This document shows positions 1-6,479 of a stretch of 19,747 nt of DNA, piece after piece. The notes under the pieces are model-generated. The model was not told the DNA's origin and did not search any database. It saw only the letters and a list, made by a program, of their open reading frames with translations. The stretch's first letter is position 1; the number at the start of each line of letters is the position of its first letter. Source of the DNA: an uncultured Collinsella sp. (GTDB lineage: Bacteria > Actinomycetota > Coriobacteriia > Coriobacteriales > Coriobacteriaceae); contig UQHR01000041.1 in NCBI GenBank assembly GCA_900540905.1, positions 1-19,747 of the forward strand, read 5' to 3'. A program made the translations under genes and the position numbers.

Positions 1-775
1 CCATGCCCTTCTTGAAGTTGAGGACCAGGTCTTCGGCGTTCATGCTGCCCCCATCATCGCGGTCTACGGGGTCAAAGATATGGCACCGTGGGGACACATG
101 TATGTCAATCCTGGTCTAACAGAGCCTTACATAATCAAGGCAAGCGACTACTTTGACTATCTGGCAGCTCATGACGACAAACCCTTCGTTGAGGGCGAGG
201 CGCTTTACGAGTTTTGCTCGACGCTCGAGGAGATGGGTACGCGCCTGTGCACCGCAGACATGCTGCGCCGTGTGGCGTATATCTGCATGCAGGCCGGCGG
301 CGCCGGCTATACCTACGGAGCCCAGGGAATCTGGGACAACGTGTGGGAAAGCCCTGAGGAGCTTGACCCCTTTATGGCGATCTTCAACCGCTTTGGCATT
401 ACTTGGGCCCAGGCGGTAGACGGAGAAGGTGCGGTCCAGATGGGCTACATGCGCTCCTTCTACGAAGACAATCACTTCTGGGAGCTTGCTCCCTACGAAA
501 CGACCGATGCGGGCAACCTGTTTGCCAACAAGGCTCCGCTGGCAACCGCCAACCAGGACCTTTCGCGCATCGTCGCATACTTTGGCGATACCGTGCGCCA
601 AAAGCTTGCTATCGAGGGCGTGCCGACGGGCGCTGCCTATGCAAGCCGATGGTTTAACCCTCGCACGGGCGCATACCGTGACGGCGAGGACGCCCTTGCC
701 GTCACGGGCAGCATCATTCTGCCTGACAAACCCGGGGTTGGGGATTGGCTCCTCGTCCTCGAGCTCAAGGCGTAA
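1..775 (+). CDS. Glycoside hydrolase of the DUF4038 / apiosidase-like (GH140-type) group, 5' partial
   Basis: The reading frame is already open at base 2, so the gene begins before the window and about 257 C-terminal residues are visible. The segment KPFVEGEALYEF (Glu codon at 197-199) resembles the 'G-E-x-x-Y-E' catalytic segment of DUF4038 TIM-barrel hydrolases. AGYTYGAQGIWDN, about 35 residues later, is another typical stretch. The C-terminus (RWFNPRTGAY to DWLLVLELKA) looks like the small beta-sandwich domain (putative collagen-binding) that closes these proteins. Characterised relatives include apiosidases acting on apiose side chains; others are uncharacterised. The first ATG in the window (80) is internal to the family domain and is not a credible start. 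The gene lies 83 bases upstream of a PTS operon in the same direction, so it may be a cytoplasmic hydrolase for the imported glycoside. The signal peptide status cannot be judged because the 5' end is missing. Confidence 0.6.
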   Translation, partial: HALLEVEDQVFGVHAAPIIAVYGVKDMAPWGHMYVNPGLTEPYIIKASDYFDYLAAHDDKPFVEGEALYEFCSTLEEMGTRLCTADMLRRVAYICMQAGGAGYTYGAQGIWDNVWESPEELDPFMAIFNRFGITWAQAVDGEGAVQMGYMRSFYEDNHFWELAPYETTDAGNLFANKAPLATANQDLSRIVAYFGDTVRQKLAIEGVPTGAAYASRWFNPRTGAYRDGEDALAVTGSIILPDKPGVGDWLLVLELKA

Positions 776-797
776 CCATATTTCCATTGGTCATAGG

Positions 798-824
798 CGG
801 GAAAGAGTCGGCCGCAATTTCCCG
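798..824 (+). other. Hairpin between hydrolase and PTS genes
   Basis: The arms CGGGAAA (798-804) and TTTCCCG (818-824) are perfect 7-base complements, followed only by TTTG. It lies in the 83-base gap before the IIC gene. It could be a weak terminator, a processing site or an operator. A TTGACA hexamer starts two bases after the stem (826-831), but I see no convincing -10 partner. Confidence 0.35.
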
Positions 825-858
825 TTTGACAGCTAGATGAATCGTTTAGAGAGGATCA

Positions 859-2142
859 GTGAACACAAAAATGAGCGTTCTCGATTCGATGCAGGGCTTC
901 CTCGAGAAGCACGTGGGTCCCATTGCCCACAAAGTGAGTAGCTTTAAGGTCGTAAAGGGCCTTATGTCCGGCATGATGGCGACCATGCCCGTTACGCTGG
1001 GCGTGGCGCTGCTCTCCATTATCAACGGGCTGCCGATCCCGCCGTTGCAGGCGTTCCTTACCAGCACCGGCATGTCGGCGACGATTACCGACGTACTGGT
1101 CGTTACCATGAACCTCGGCGCCATCTACATGTGCGCCTCGGTCTCGTACTCCTACGGCAAGGTGCTCGGGAACAAAGGCCTTACGTCGACGGTTGCGGCT
1201 ATTGGCGTTTTGCTCCTGCTGATTCCTCTTGGTCATGCCGAGGACGGCTCGACGTTTATCGCGACCCGTTATCTGGGCAGCTCGGGCCTGTTCGTTGCGC
1301 TGCTCGTGGCGTTGATCGTGCCGAAGGCGCTTAACTTCCTTATGAAGCATATCGCCATCCCCATGCCCGATTCCGTCCCTCAGTTCGTTAACGATTCGCT
1401 ATCTCCGATGTTCTGCGCCATCGTTATCTTCACCACGGCTGCGCTGCTTAAGTGGGGTATGGGCCTGACGAGCTATGGCGATGTCTTTAACCTCATCAAC
1501 AGCACCATTGCCACTCCCGTTATGTTCCTGGGCTCCAGCCCCTGGGCCGTTGTCATTTACTTTACGCTGTGCAACCTGTTGTTCTTCTTTGGTATCCACC
1601 CCAGCGTCCTGATGGGCGTGTACATGCCGGTTATCCAGGCCTGCGCTCTTGCCAACACCGAGGCATTCGTTGCCGGCCAGCCACTGCCGTACCTGTCGTT
1701 CATCATCATGTTCTCTGTCGGTTCTGTTGACGCCCTTGGCATGGAGCTTGCGCTGCTCACGGCCAAGTCCGAGCGCTACAAGGCCCTCTCCAAGATTGCC
1801 CTGGTGCCCGCACTCTTCAACATCTCCGAGCCCATCATCTTCGGTACGCCCATTGCCATGAACCCTTATATGTTCATCCCCTACATCCTGCTCAAGCCCG
1901 TGGCCTGCATTGCTGCCGCCGTCGGCCTGATGCTCGGTCTGGGCAATGCATTTAACCCGACCATTTCCATGCCGTTTGTCGTGCCGCTGCCCATCAGCAA
2001 CTTCTTTACGGGCGGCATTGGCCTGGTCGCAATCGTCCTCGCCGCAATCCTGCTGGTCGGACTGCTGTTTATCCCGTTCGTCAAGATGGCCGATAAGGAG
2101 GCACTGGCCGAGGAAGCTGCTGCAAAGGCTTCTGCCGAGTAG
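859..2142 (+). CDS. PTS lactose/cellobiose-family transporter subunit IIC
   Basis: This is the membrane channel subunit of a phosphoenolpyruvate-dependent sugar phosphotransferase system of the Lac family. It carries the sugar across the membrane while IIB phosphorylates it. The 427-residue protein is almost entirely hydrophobic helices. It carries family signatures: PDSVP near residue 170, FFGIHPSV near 243-250, and NISEPIIFGTPIAMNP at about 321-336, the conserved substrate-site loop. The C-terminus ends in a charged Ala/Glu/Lys tail. I chose the GTG at 859 because GAGG lies four bases upstream; the ATG at 871 is in frame but its spacing is poor. IIB and IIA genes follow, giving a full IIC-IIB-IIA set as separate proteins. 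Lac-family systems import beta-linked disaccharides or chitobiose; the sequence does not decide the substrate. Confidence 0.93.
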   Translation: MNTKMSVLDSMQGFLEKHVGPIAHKVSSFKVVKGLMSGMMATMPVTLGVALLSIINGLPIPPLQAFLTSTGMSATITDVLVVTMNLGAIYMCASVSYSYGKVLGNKGLTSTVAAIGVLLLLIPLGHAEDGSTFIATRYLGSSGLFVALLVALIVPKALNFLMKHIAIPMPDSVPQFVNDSLSPMFCAIVIFTTAALLKWGMGLTSYGDVFNLINSTIATPVMFLGSSPWAVVIYFTLCNLLFFFGIHPSVLMGVYMPVIQACALANTEAFVAGQPLPYLSFIIMFSVGSVDALGMELALLTAKSERYKALSKIALVPALFNISEPIIFGTPIAMNPYMFIPYILLKPVACIAAAVGLMLGLGNAFNPTISMPFVVPLPISNFFTGGIGLVAIVLAAILLVGLLFIPFVKMADKEALAEEAAAKASAE

Positions 2143-2165
2143 GTCATTGTCCACAAGTTCGAAGG

Positions 2166-2191
2166 TTCGGCCGATCGCGTTGATCGCCGAA
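2166..2191 (+). other. Intercistronic hairpin between IIC and IIB genes
   Basis: TTCGGCCGATC (2166-2176) pairs with GATCGCCGAA (2182-2191) with one bulged C and a five-base loop. There is no T-run after it, so it is not a standard terminator. It may stabilise mRNA or tune expression between iiC and iiB. Confidence 0.4.
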
Positions 2192-2232
2192 ACATATAAG
2201 TCCCTGTGAGGGGTTACAGGAAAGGAACTGCA

Positions 2233-2535
2233 ATGAAAAACATCGTTCTTATGTGCGCTGGCGGCATGTCCACGAGCATCATCATGAAGAACATCAAGAA
2301 GGCCGCCGACGCCGAGGGCCTGGAGTGCGAGGTGTCCGCTCACGCCGTCAACGAGGCTGCCACCATTGGCCGCAATGCCGACTGCATTCTGCTTGGGCCG
2401 CAGGTTGGCTATGCCAAGGATGAGGTCTGCGCCGCATGCCCCGGGGTTCCGGTCGGCGTAATTCCCATGACCACCTACGGCATGATGGACGGCGTCAAGG
2501 CTCTGGCTCAAGCCAAGGAACTGATGGGGCTGTAA
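2233..2535 (+). CDS. PTS lactose/cellobiose-family subunit IIB
   Basis: This cytoplasmic phosphocarrier passes phosphate from IIA to the incoming sugar. The 100-residue length is typical. The protein opens MKNIVLMCAGGMSTS: a beta strand followed by the phosphate loop with the active cysteine at residue 8. Later motifs NADCILLGPQVGYAKDE and VPVGVIPMTTYGMMDG are also standard for Lac-family IIB. The ATG at 2233 follows an AGGAAAGGAA ribosome site. A longer reading from about 2206 would add only a short unrelated extension. It lies between the IIC and IIA genes and is clearly part of the same transporter. Confidence 0.95.
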   Translation: MKNIVLMCAGGMSTSIIMKNIKKAADAEGLECEVSAHAVNEAATIGRNADCILLGPQVGYAKDEVCAACPGVPVGVIPMTTYGMMDGVKALAQAKELMGL

Positions 2536-2537
2536 GT

Positions 2538-2855
2538 ATGACGGCAGAAGAGATTCAGCTTCAGAGTTTTCAGATCATTGCAGGCGTCGGTTGCGCGCGC
2601 AGCTGCTATATCGATGCGATTCATCTAGCTCGTGACGGCAAGTTCGAAGAGGCCGAGGCAAAGATCACGGAAGGCCAGCAGCACTATGCCGAGGGCCACG
2701 CTGCCCATGGTGGCCTTGTCCAGCAGACTGCCGCCGGCGAGAACCTGAGCATCGATCTTTTGGTCGTCCATGCCGAGGATCAGCTGATGAGCGCCGAGGG
2801 CTTTGGCATCCTTGCCAAGGAGTTCGTGGACGTCTATCGCAAGATGGGCGCGTAG
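2538..2855 (+). CDS. PTS lactose/cellobiose-family subunit IIA
   Basis: This is the IIA phosphocarrier that takes phosphate from HPr and gives it to IIB; members form a three-helix-bundle trimer. The 105-residue protein matches the family in length. His78 in SIDLLVVHAEDQLM sits exactly where the phosphorylated histidine of lactose IIA lies, and Asp81 is the usual metal-binding partner in the trimer core. It starts two bases after the IIB stop, so the two genes are probably translationally coupled. A terminator follows about 90 bases downstream, making this the last gene of the PTS operon. The usual 6-phospho-glycosidase partner is not directly downstream; the candidates are the DUF4038 hydrolase upstream or the GH1 enzyme about 10 kb away. 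Confidence 0.95.
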   Translation: MTAEEIQLQSFQIIAGVGCARSCYIDAIHLARDGKFEEAEAKITEGQQHYAEGHAAHGGLVQQTAAGENLSIDLLVVHAEDQLMSAEGFGILAKEFVDVYRKMGA

Positions 2856-2944
2856 CCGCTGGCCCTGTTGCCGGGCTGTCGCCGCGGGCGGTGCTCTCGC
2901 GGCGATGGACGGCATTGGTTCCGTTTACATACTTGTGTGGACAG

Positions 2945-2971
2945 AGAGGGTCCTTTGGGGCCCTCTTTTTT
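2945..2971 (+). terminator. Rho-independent terminator of the PTS operon
   Basis: A 9-bp stem (2945-2953 with 2958-2966, one T-G wobble) with a four-base loop is followed by six T residues. It separates the PTS operon from the isomerase operon, which therefore needs its own promoter. Confidence 0.85.
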
Positions 2972-3026
2972 GTTCCCCCTGTATGTTCAGAACGTTTACA
3001 TACCGTTTAGGCTGATTTCTCTACCG

Positions 3027-3055
3027 TTTACAGGTATTTCGCGCTAAACTAATAA
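3027..3055 (+). promoter_or_regulatory. Likely promoter of the isomerase-transketolase operon
   Basis: TTTACA (3027-3032) and TAATAA (3050-3055) are separated by 17 bases and lie about 83 bases before the isomerase start, in an AT-rich patch that stands out from the GC-rich surroundings. The -35 box is inside one of the GTTTAC motifs, and the inverted repeat at 3075-3111 lies downstream of the predicted start, where a bound repressor would block transcription. Confidence 0.5.
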
Positions 3056-3137
3056 ACAAAAGAGTAAAACATTTAGTAAACAGAACAAAACGAAACATGC
3101 GTCTGTTTACTGAACATGTGACTAGGGGAGGACGTAC

Positions 3138-4538
3138 ATGGATAAGATCAAGCTCGGTTTTGTGCCTACGCGCCGCAGCATCTTTAGCGCGCCGGACGCG
3201 ATCAAGTATCGTGGTCTGACGGCTGACCGTCTGCGCGAGATCGGCGTCGACATCGTTGATATCGACGACATCAACGACGAGGGCCTGCTGTTCGACGACA
3301 GCCATATCGAGCCTATCGTCAAGAAGTTCCGCGCCGAGGGCGTCGACGGCATCATGCTGTGCCACGCCAACTTTGGTACCGAGTACGTCTGCGCCCGCCT
3401 TGCCCGCGAGCTCGGTCTGCCCGTGCTGCTGTGGGGCCCGCGCGACGAGCGCCCCGAGCCCGACGGCACCCGCCTGCGCGACAGCCAGTGCGGCCTGTTC
3501 GCCACCGGCAAGGTCCTGCGCCGCTTCCAGGTCCCCTTCACCTACATGACCAACTGCCGCCTGACTGATCCCGAGTTCGAGCGCGGCGTCTGGGACTTCC
3601 TGGCCGTGTGCAACGTCGTTAAGACCTTCAAGCACACCCGCATCCTGCAGATGGCCACCCGCCCGTTCGACTTCTGGTCGACCATGTGCAACGAGGGCGA
3701 GCTGCTCGAGAAGTTCAACATCCAGCTTTCGCCCATCCCCATGACCGAGCTTGTTCAGGCCGTGCGCGACGCCCAGGCCGACGAGCAAGCCATGGCCGCC
3801 ATGCTCGCCCACATCGCCGACAGCTTTGAGATCTGCATCCCCGAGGACAAGGTTCCCGCGGTCGCAGGACTCGCCATCGCCATGAAGCGTCTGGTCGAGA
3901 AGTACGGCTGCAACGCCGGCGCCATCCAGTGCTGGAACGCCCTGCAGGACGAGCTGGGCATTATGCCCTGCGCCGCCAACGCCATCCTCAACGAGATGGG
4001 TATCCCCGTCGTCTGCGAGACCGACATCCACGGCGCCATCACCGCGCTCATGGTCGAGGCCGCCGATCTTGGCCGTCACCGCGGCATGTTCGCCGACTGG
4101 ACCGTCCGCCATCCCGACAACGAGAACGGCGAGCTGCTGCAGCACTGTGGCCCCTGGCCCTGCAGCTGTGCGGCCGTCAAGCCCAAGCTCACCTATCCGC
4201 TGGCCTTCGATCACCCCGGCGCGCTGACGGCCGAGGCCAAGCACGGCGACCTCACCCTTGCCCGCTTTGACGGCGACAACGGCGAGTACTCGCTGCTGCT
4301 GGGCAATGCCCGCGGCATCGACGGCCCGGCCGGTATGGGCACCTACCTGTGGGTCGAGGTCGAGAACCTCAAGCGCCTCGAGGCAAAGATCGTCGAGGGC
4401 CCCTACATCCACCACTGCGTGGCCATCCACGCCAACGTGGTGCCGGTGCTCTACGAGGCATGCAAGTACATCGGCATCCAGCCCGACCTGTACGACCCCA
4501 TCGAAGAAGACGTCAAAGCCTACCTGCGAGGAGAGTAG
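3138..4538 (+). CDS. L-fucose/L-arabinose isomerase-family sugar isomerase
   Basis: This is a predicted metal-dependent aldose-ketose isomerase of the FucI/AraA superfamily, cytoplasmic, 466 residues. Residues 1-160 form the Rossmann-like N-terminal part, with the segment GIMLCHANFGTE at 71-82. The catalytic region carries CETDIHGA (Glu294, Asp296), FADWT (Asp320) and HCGPWP (His336), matching the Glu/Asp/His metal ligands of the superfamily. GGGGAGG at 3125-3131 places the ribosome six bases before the ATG. It is the first gene of an operon with a split transketolase and an FGGY kinase, so its product is presumably a ketose that is phosphorylated and then cleaved. No fucose genes (aldolase, lactaldehyde reductase) are nearby, so true L-fucose isomerase is unlikely. 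The exact substrate is unknown; D-apiose is my working hypothesis. Confidence 0.85.
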   Translation: MDKIKLGFVPTRRSIFSAPDAIKYRGLTADRLREIGVDIVDIDDINDEGLLFDDSHIEPIVKKFRAEGVDGIMLCHANFGTEYVCARLARELGLPVLLWGPRDERPEPDGTRLRDSQCGLFATGKVLRRFQVPFTYMTNCRLTDPEFERGVWDFLAVCNVVKTFKHTRILQMATRPFDFWSTMCNEGELLEKFNIQLSPIPMTELVQAVRDAQADEQAMAAMLAHIADSFEICIPEDKVPAVAGLAIAMKRLVEKYGCNAGAIQCWNALQDELGIMPCAANAILNEMGIPVVCETDIHGAITALMVEAADLGRHRGMFADWTVRHPDNENGELLQHCGPWPCSCAAVKPKLTYPLAFDHPGALTAEAKHGDLTLARFDGDNGEYSLLLGNARGIDGPAGMGTYLWVEVENLKRLEAKIVEGPYIHHCVAIHANVVPVLYEACKYIGIQPDLYDPIEEDVKAYLRGE

Positions 4539-4540
4539 AA

Positions 4541-5377
4541 ATGGCAACTATCGAAGAGCTTGAGTCCCTGCGCTGGGACCTCCGCCGCGATTGCGTCGAC
4601 ATCATCATGGCCGGCGCCGGCGGCCACATCGGCGGCGACATGTCGGTGATCGACGCCCTCATGACCCTCTACGCCAACCATCTGAACATTTCGCCCGAGA
4701 CCGTCGACGATCCCAACCGCGATCGCTTCGTGCTCTCCAAGGGCCACGCCATGGAGGCCTACTACGCGGTGCTGTGCCACGAGGGCTATCTGGACCTCGA
4801 CGATGTCAAAGCCCGCTTCTCCAAGTTCGGCAGCCCCTACATCGGGCATCCCAACAACAAGCTCAAGGGCATCGAGATGAACTCCGGTTCGCTGGGCCAT
4901 GGCCTGCCCGTGGCCGTCGGCATGGCGCTTGCCGGCAAGATGGACGGCCGCGACTACCGCGTCTACACCATCATGGGCGATGGCGAGCTTGCCGAGGGCT
5001 CGGTCTGGGAGGGCGCCATGAGCGGTGGCAACTACCAGCTCGATAACCTGTGCGCGCTCGTGGACCGCAACCGCCTGCAGATCAGCGGCAGCACCGAGGA
5101 CGTCATGAAGCAGGATTCGCAGGAGGAGCGCTGGGCTGCCTTCGGCTGGAATGTGCTCTCCATTCCGGGCAACGACGTCCAGGCCATCGATGCCGCGCTG
5201 ACGCTTGCGGCCGAGACCAGCGGAAAGCCCACGGTCATCATTCTCAACACGGTGAAGGGCTATGGCTCGCCTGTCATGGAGGATAAAGCCGCCTGGCATC
5301 ACCACCTGCCCAACGATGAGGAATATGCCCAGATCATCGCCGATTTCGCTGCCCATAAGGAGGCCATCAATGGCTAA
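4541..5377 (+). CDS. Transketolase, N-terminal subunit
   Basis: This is the thiamine-diphosphate-binding half of a transketolase divided into two polypeptides; the enzyme moves two-carbon ketol units between sugar phosphates. The protein has 278 residues. It shows AGGHIGGDMS near residues 26-35, SKGHAMEAYY near 70, and the ThDP/metal motif GDGELAEGSVWEG with NYQLDNL following. GSLGHGLPVAVGMA is also diagnostic. The ATG lies two bases after the isomerase stop, and its ribosome site (GAGGAGAG) is inside the isomerase end. The C-terminal subunit gene overlaps its 3' end by 8 bases. Dedicated split transketolases inside sugar operons include the apulose-4-phosphate transketolase of D-apiose catabolism. 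Others are simply pentose-phosphate transketolases, so context decides. Confidence 0.93.
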   Translation: MATIEELESLRWDLRRDCVDIIMAGAGGHIGGDMSVIDALMTLYANHLNISPETVDDPNRDRFVLSKGHAMEAYYAVLCHEGYLDLDDVKARFSKFGSPYIGHPNNKLKGIEMNSGSLGHGLPVAVGMALAGKMDGRDYRVYTIMGDGELAEGSVWEGAMSGGNYQLDNLCALVDRNRLQISGSTEDVMKQDSQEERWAAFGWNVLSIPGNDVQAIDAALTLAAETSGKPTVIILNTVKGYGSPVMEDKAAWHHHLPNDEEYAQIIADFAAHKEAING

Positions 5378-6308
5378 CAAGATCGCCAACCGCAAGGTTA
5401 TCTGCGACACGCTGCTCGAGGCCGCCGAGACCGATAAGGACATCGTCGTCCTGTGCTCCGACTCCCGCGGCTCCGCATCGCTCACGCCGTTCTTCGATCA
5501 GTATCCCCAGCAGTCCGTCGAGGTCGGCATCGCCGAGCAGGACCTGGTGAGTATCGCCGCCGGCATGGCTTCGTGCGGCAAGAAGGCTTGGGCCGCCTCG
5601 CCGGCGTCCTTTGTGACCACGCGCTCGTATGAGCAGTGCAAGGTCGACGTCTCGTACTCCAACACCAACGTCAAACTCATCGGCATCTCGGGCGGCGTGT
5701 CCTACGGCGCTCTGGGCATGAGCCATCACTCCGCGCAGGATATCGCCGCCATGAGCGCGATTCCCAACATGCGCGTGTATCTGCCGAGCGATCGTTTTCA
5801 GACTGCCGAGCTTGTGCGCGCCCTGGTTGCCGACAACAAGCCGGCCTATATCCGCGTGGGCCGCAACCCGGTCGAGGACGTGTATGCCGAGGGCGAGTGC
5901 CCGTTCCAGATGGACCGTGCTACCTGGGTGCGTCGCGGCACCGATGTGACGATTGTCGCCACCGGCGAGATGGTCCGCCATGCCGTGGACGCCGCCAATC
6001 TGCTCGCCGAGCAGGGCATCTCCGCCACCGTGCTCGACATGTACTGCGTCAAGCCGCTCGATGCCGAGGCCGTGATCGAGGCCGCCGGTGCCACGCGCGC
6101 CGTCGTGACCGTCGAGGAGCACAGTCCCTTTGGCGGCCTGGGCTCCATGGTCGCGCAGGTCGTGGGCGAGCATTGCCCGCGTCCGGTCAAGTGCCTGAGT
6201 CTGCCCGACGCGCCGGTCATCACCGGCACGAGCCCCGAGGTCTTTGCGCACTACGGCCTCACCGGCGAAGGCATTGCCAAGACGGTCGCCGAGTTCCTCG
6301 GCAACTAG
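5370..6308 (+). CDS. Transketolase, C-terminal subunit
   Basis: This is the second half of the split transketolase, 312 residues, containing the pyrimidine-binding and C-terminal domains. EVGIAEQDLVSIAAGMA near residues 51-67 holds the glutamate that activates the ThDP aminopyrimidine. SYGALGMSHHSAQDIAAM and the RVGRNP stretch are typical of the family. The last hundred residues form the usual C-terminal domain (TIVATGEMV; TVEEHSPFGGLGS). The start ATG at 5370 overlaps the end of the N-terminal subunit, and AAGGAGG (5357-5363) lies within that gene, so the two subunits are translationally coupled and probably made in equal amounts. The kinase gene follows after a structured 171-base gap. Confidence 0.93.
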   Translation: MANKIANRKVICDTLLEAAETDKDIVVLCSDSRGSASLTPFFDQYPQQSVEVGIAEQDLVSIAAGMASCGKKAWAASPASFVTTRSYEQCKVDVSYSNTNVKLIGISGGVSYGALGMSHHSAQDIAAMSAIPNMRVYLPSDRFQTAELVRALVADNKPAYIRVGRNPVEDVYAEGECPFQMDRATWVRRGTDVTIVATGEMVRHAVDAANLLAEQGISATVLDMYCVKPLDAEAVIEAAGATRAVVTVEEHSPFGGLGSMVAQVVGEHCPRPVKCLSLPDAPVITGTSPEVFAHYGLTGEGIAKTVAEFLGN

Positions 6309-6324
6309 TAGACACAGACGCTGC

Positions 6325-6425
6325 GCGGCCGCCAAGCACCGCACCTTGCCGTTCAAACCGTCGCTTGCGTACACAAAGTACGCGGCGCTCCTCTTTCACG
6401 GCAATCTGCGGCACTTGGCGGTCGC
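6325..6425. repeat. Nested multi-arm palindromic element
   Basis: The gap between transketolase and kinase holds nested complementary arms. The outer pair is 6325-6336 with 6414-6425 (12 bases, one G-T wobble). Inside it are CCGCA 6339-6343 with TGCGG 6407-6411, TTGCCGT 6346-6352 with ACGGCAA 6398-6404, and an apical CGTAC 6368-6372 with GTACG 6378-6382. The mismatches fall between arms rather than within them. This looks like a dispersed palindromic intergenic repeat or a structured RNA element inside an operon. There is no T-run, so it is not a simple terminator. Confidence 0.7.
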
Positions 6426-6436
6426 TCGCTCCTTGT

Positions 6437-6462
6437 CCGCCAGGCTGTCTTTGATTTGGCGG
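6437..6462 (+). other. Second hairpin directly before the kinase ribosome site
   Basis: CCGCCA (6437-6442) pairs with TGGCGG (6457-6462) across a 14-base loop. The same CCGCCA/TGGCGG words form the outer stem of the preceding element, so arms could be exchanged between the two structures. The kinase ribosome site (GGGAGAG, 6470-6476) begins eight bases after the stem. Confidence 0.5.
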
Positions 6463-6479
6463 AAGGAATGGGAGAGTAC

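Larger units (their letters stand above)
2921..3111 (+). promoter_or_regulatory. Cluster of GTTTAC-type motifs in front of the isomerase operon
   Basis: GTTTA or its complement TAAAC recurs at 2923, 2994, 3005, 3026, 3045, 3053, 3077 and 3105. TACCGTTTA occurs twice exactly 21 bases apart (3001-3009 and 3022-3030), which is two helical turns. A perfect inverted repeat, AGTAAACAGA (3075-3084) and TCTGTTTACT (3102-3111), flanks a 17-base spacer. The arrangement looks like multiple operator sites around a promoter for a sugar-responsive repressor. No regulator gene is encoded next to it, so the cognate factor must be elsewhere. Confidence 0.55.

Noticed and set aside
3138..4538. Reading the isomerase as part of an L-fucose pathway
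   Set aside because: No fuculose kinase, fuculose-phosphate aldolase or lactaldehyde reductase is nearby, and a transketolase has no role there.
3021..4547. Long minus-strand open frame (about 508 codons) opposite the isomerase gene
   Set aside because: It mirrors a well-supported gene, is rich in His/Val/Gly/Asp typical of antisense frames in GC-rich codon usage, and shows no domain motif.
5367..6374. Minus-strand open frame opposite the transketolase C-terminal subunit, and similar ones at 1399-2511, 4520-5485 and 6957-7937
   Set aside because: All are shadows of recognised genes, with low-complexity antisense composition and no ribosome site.
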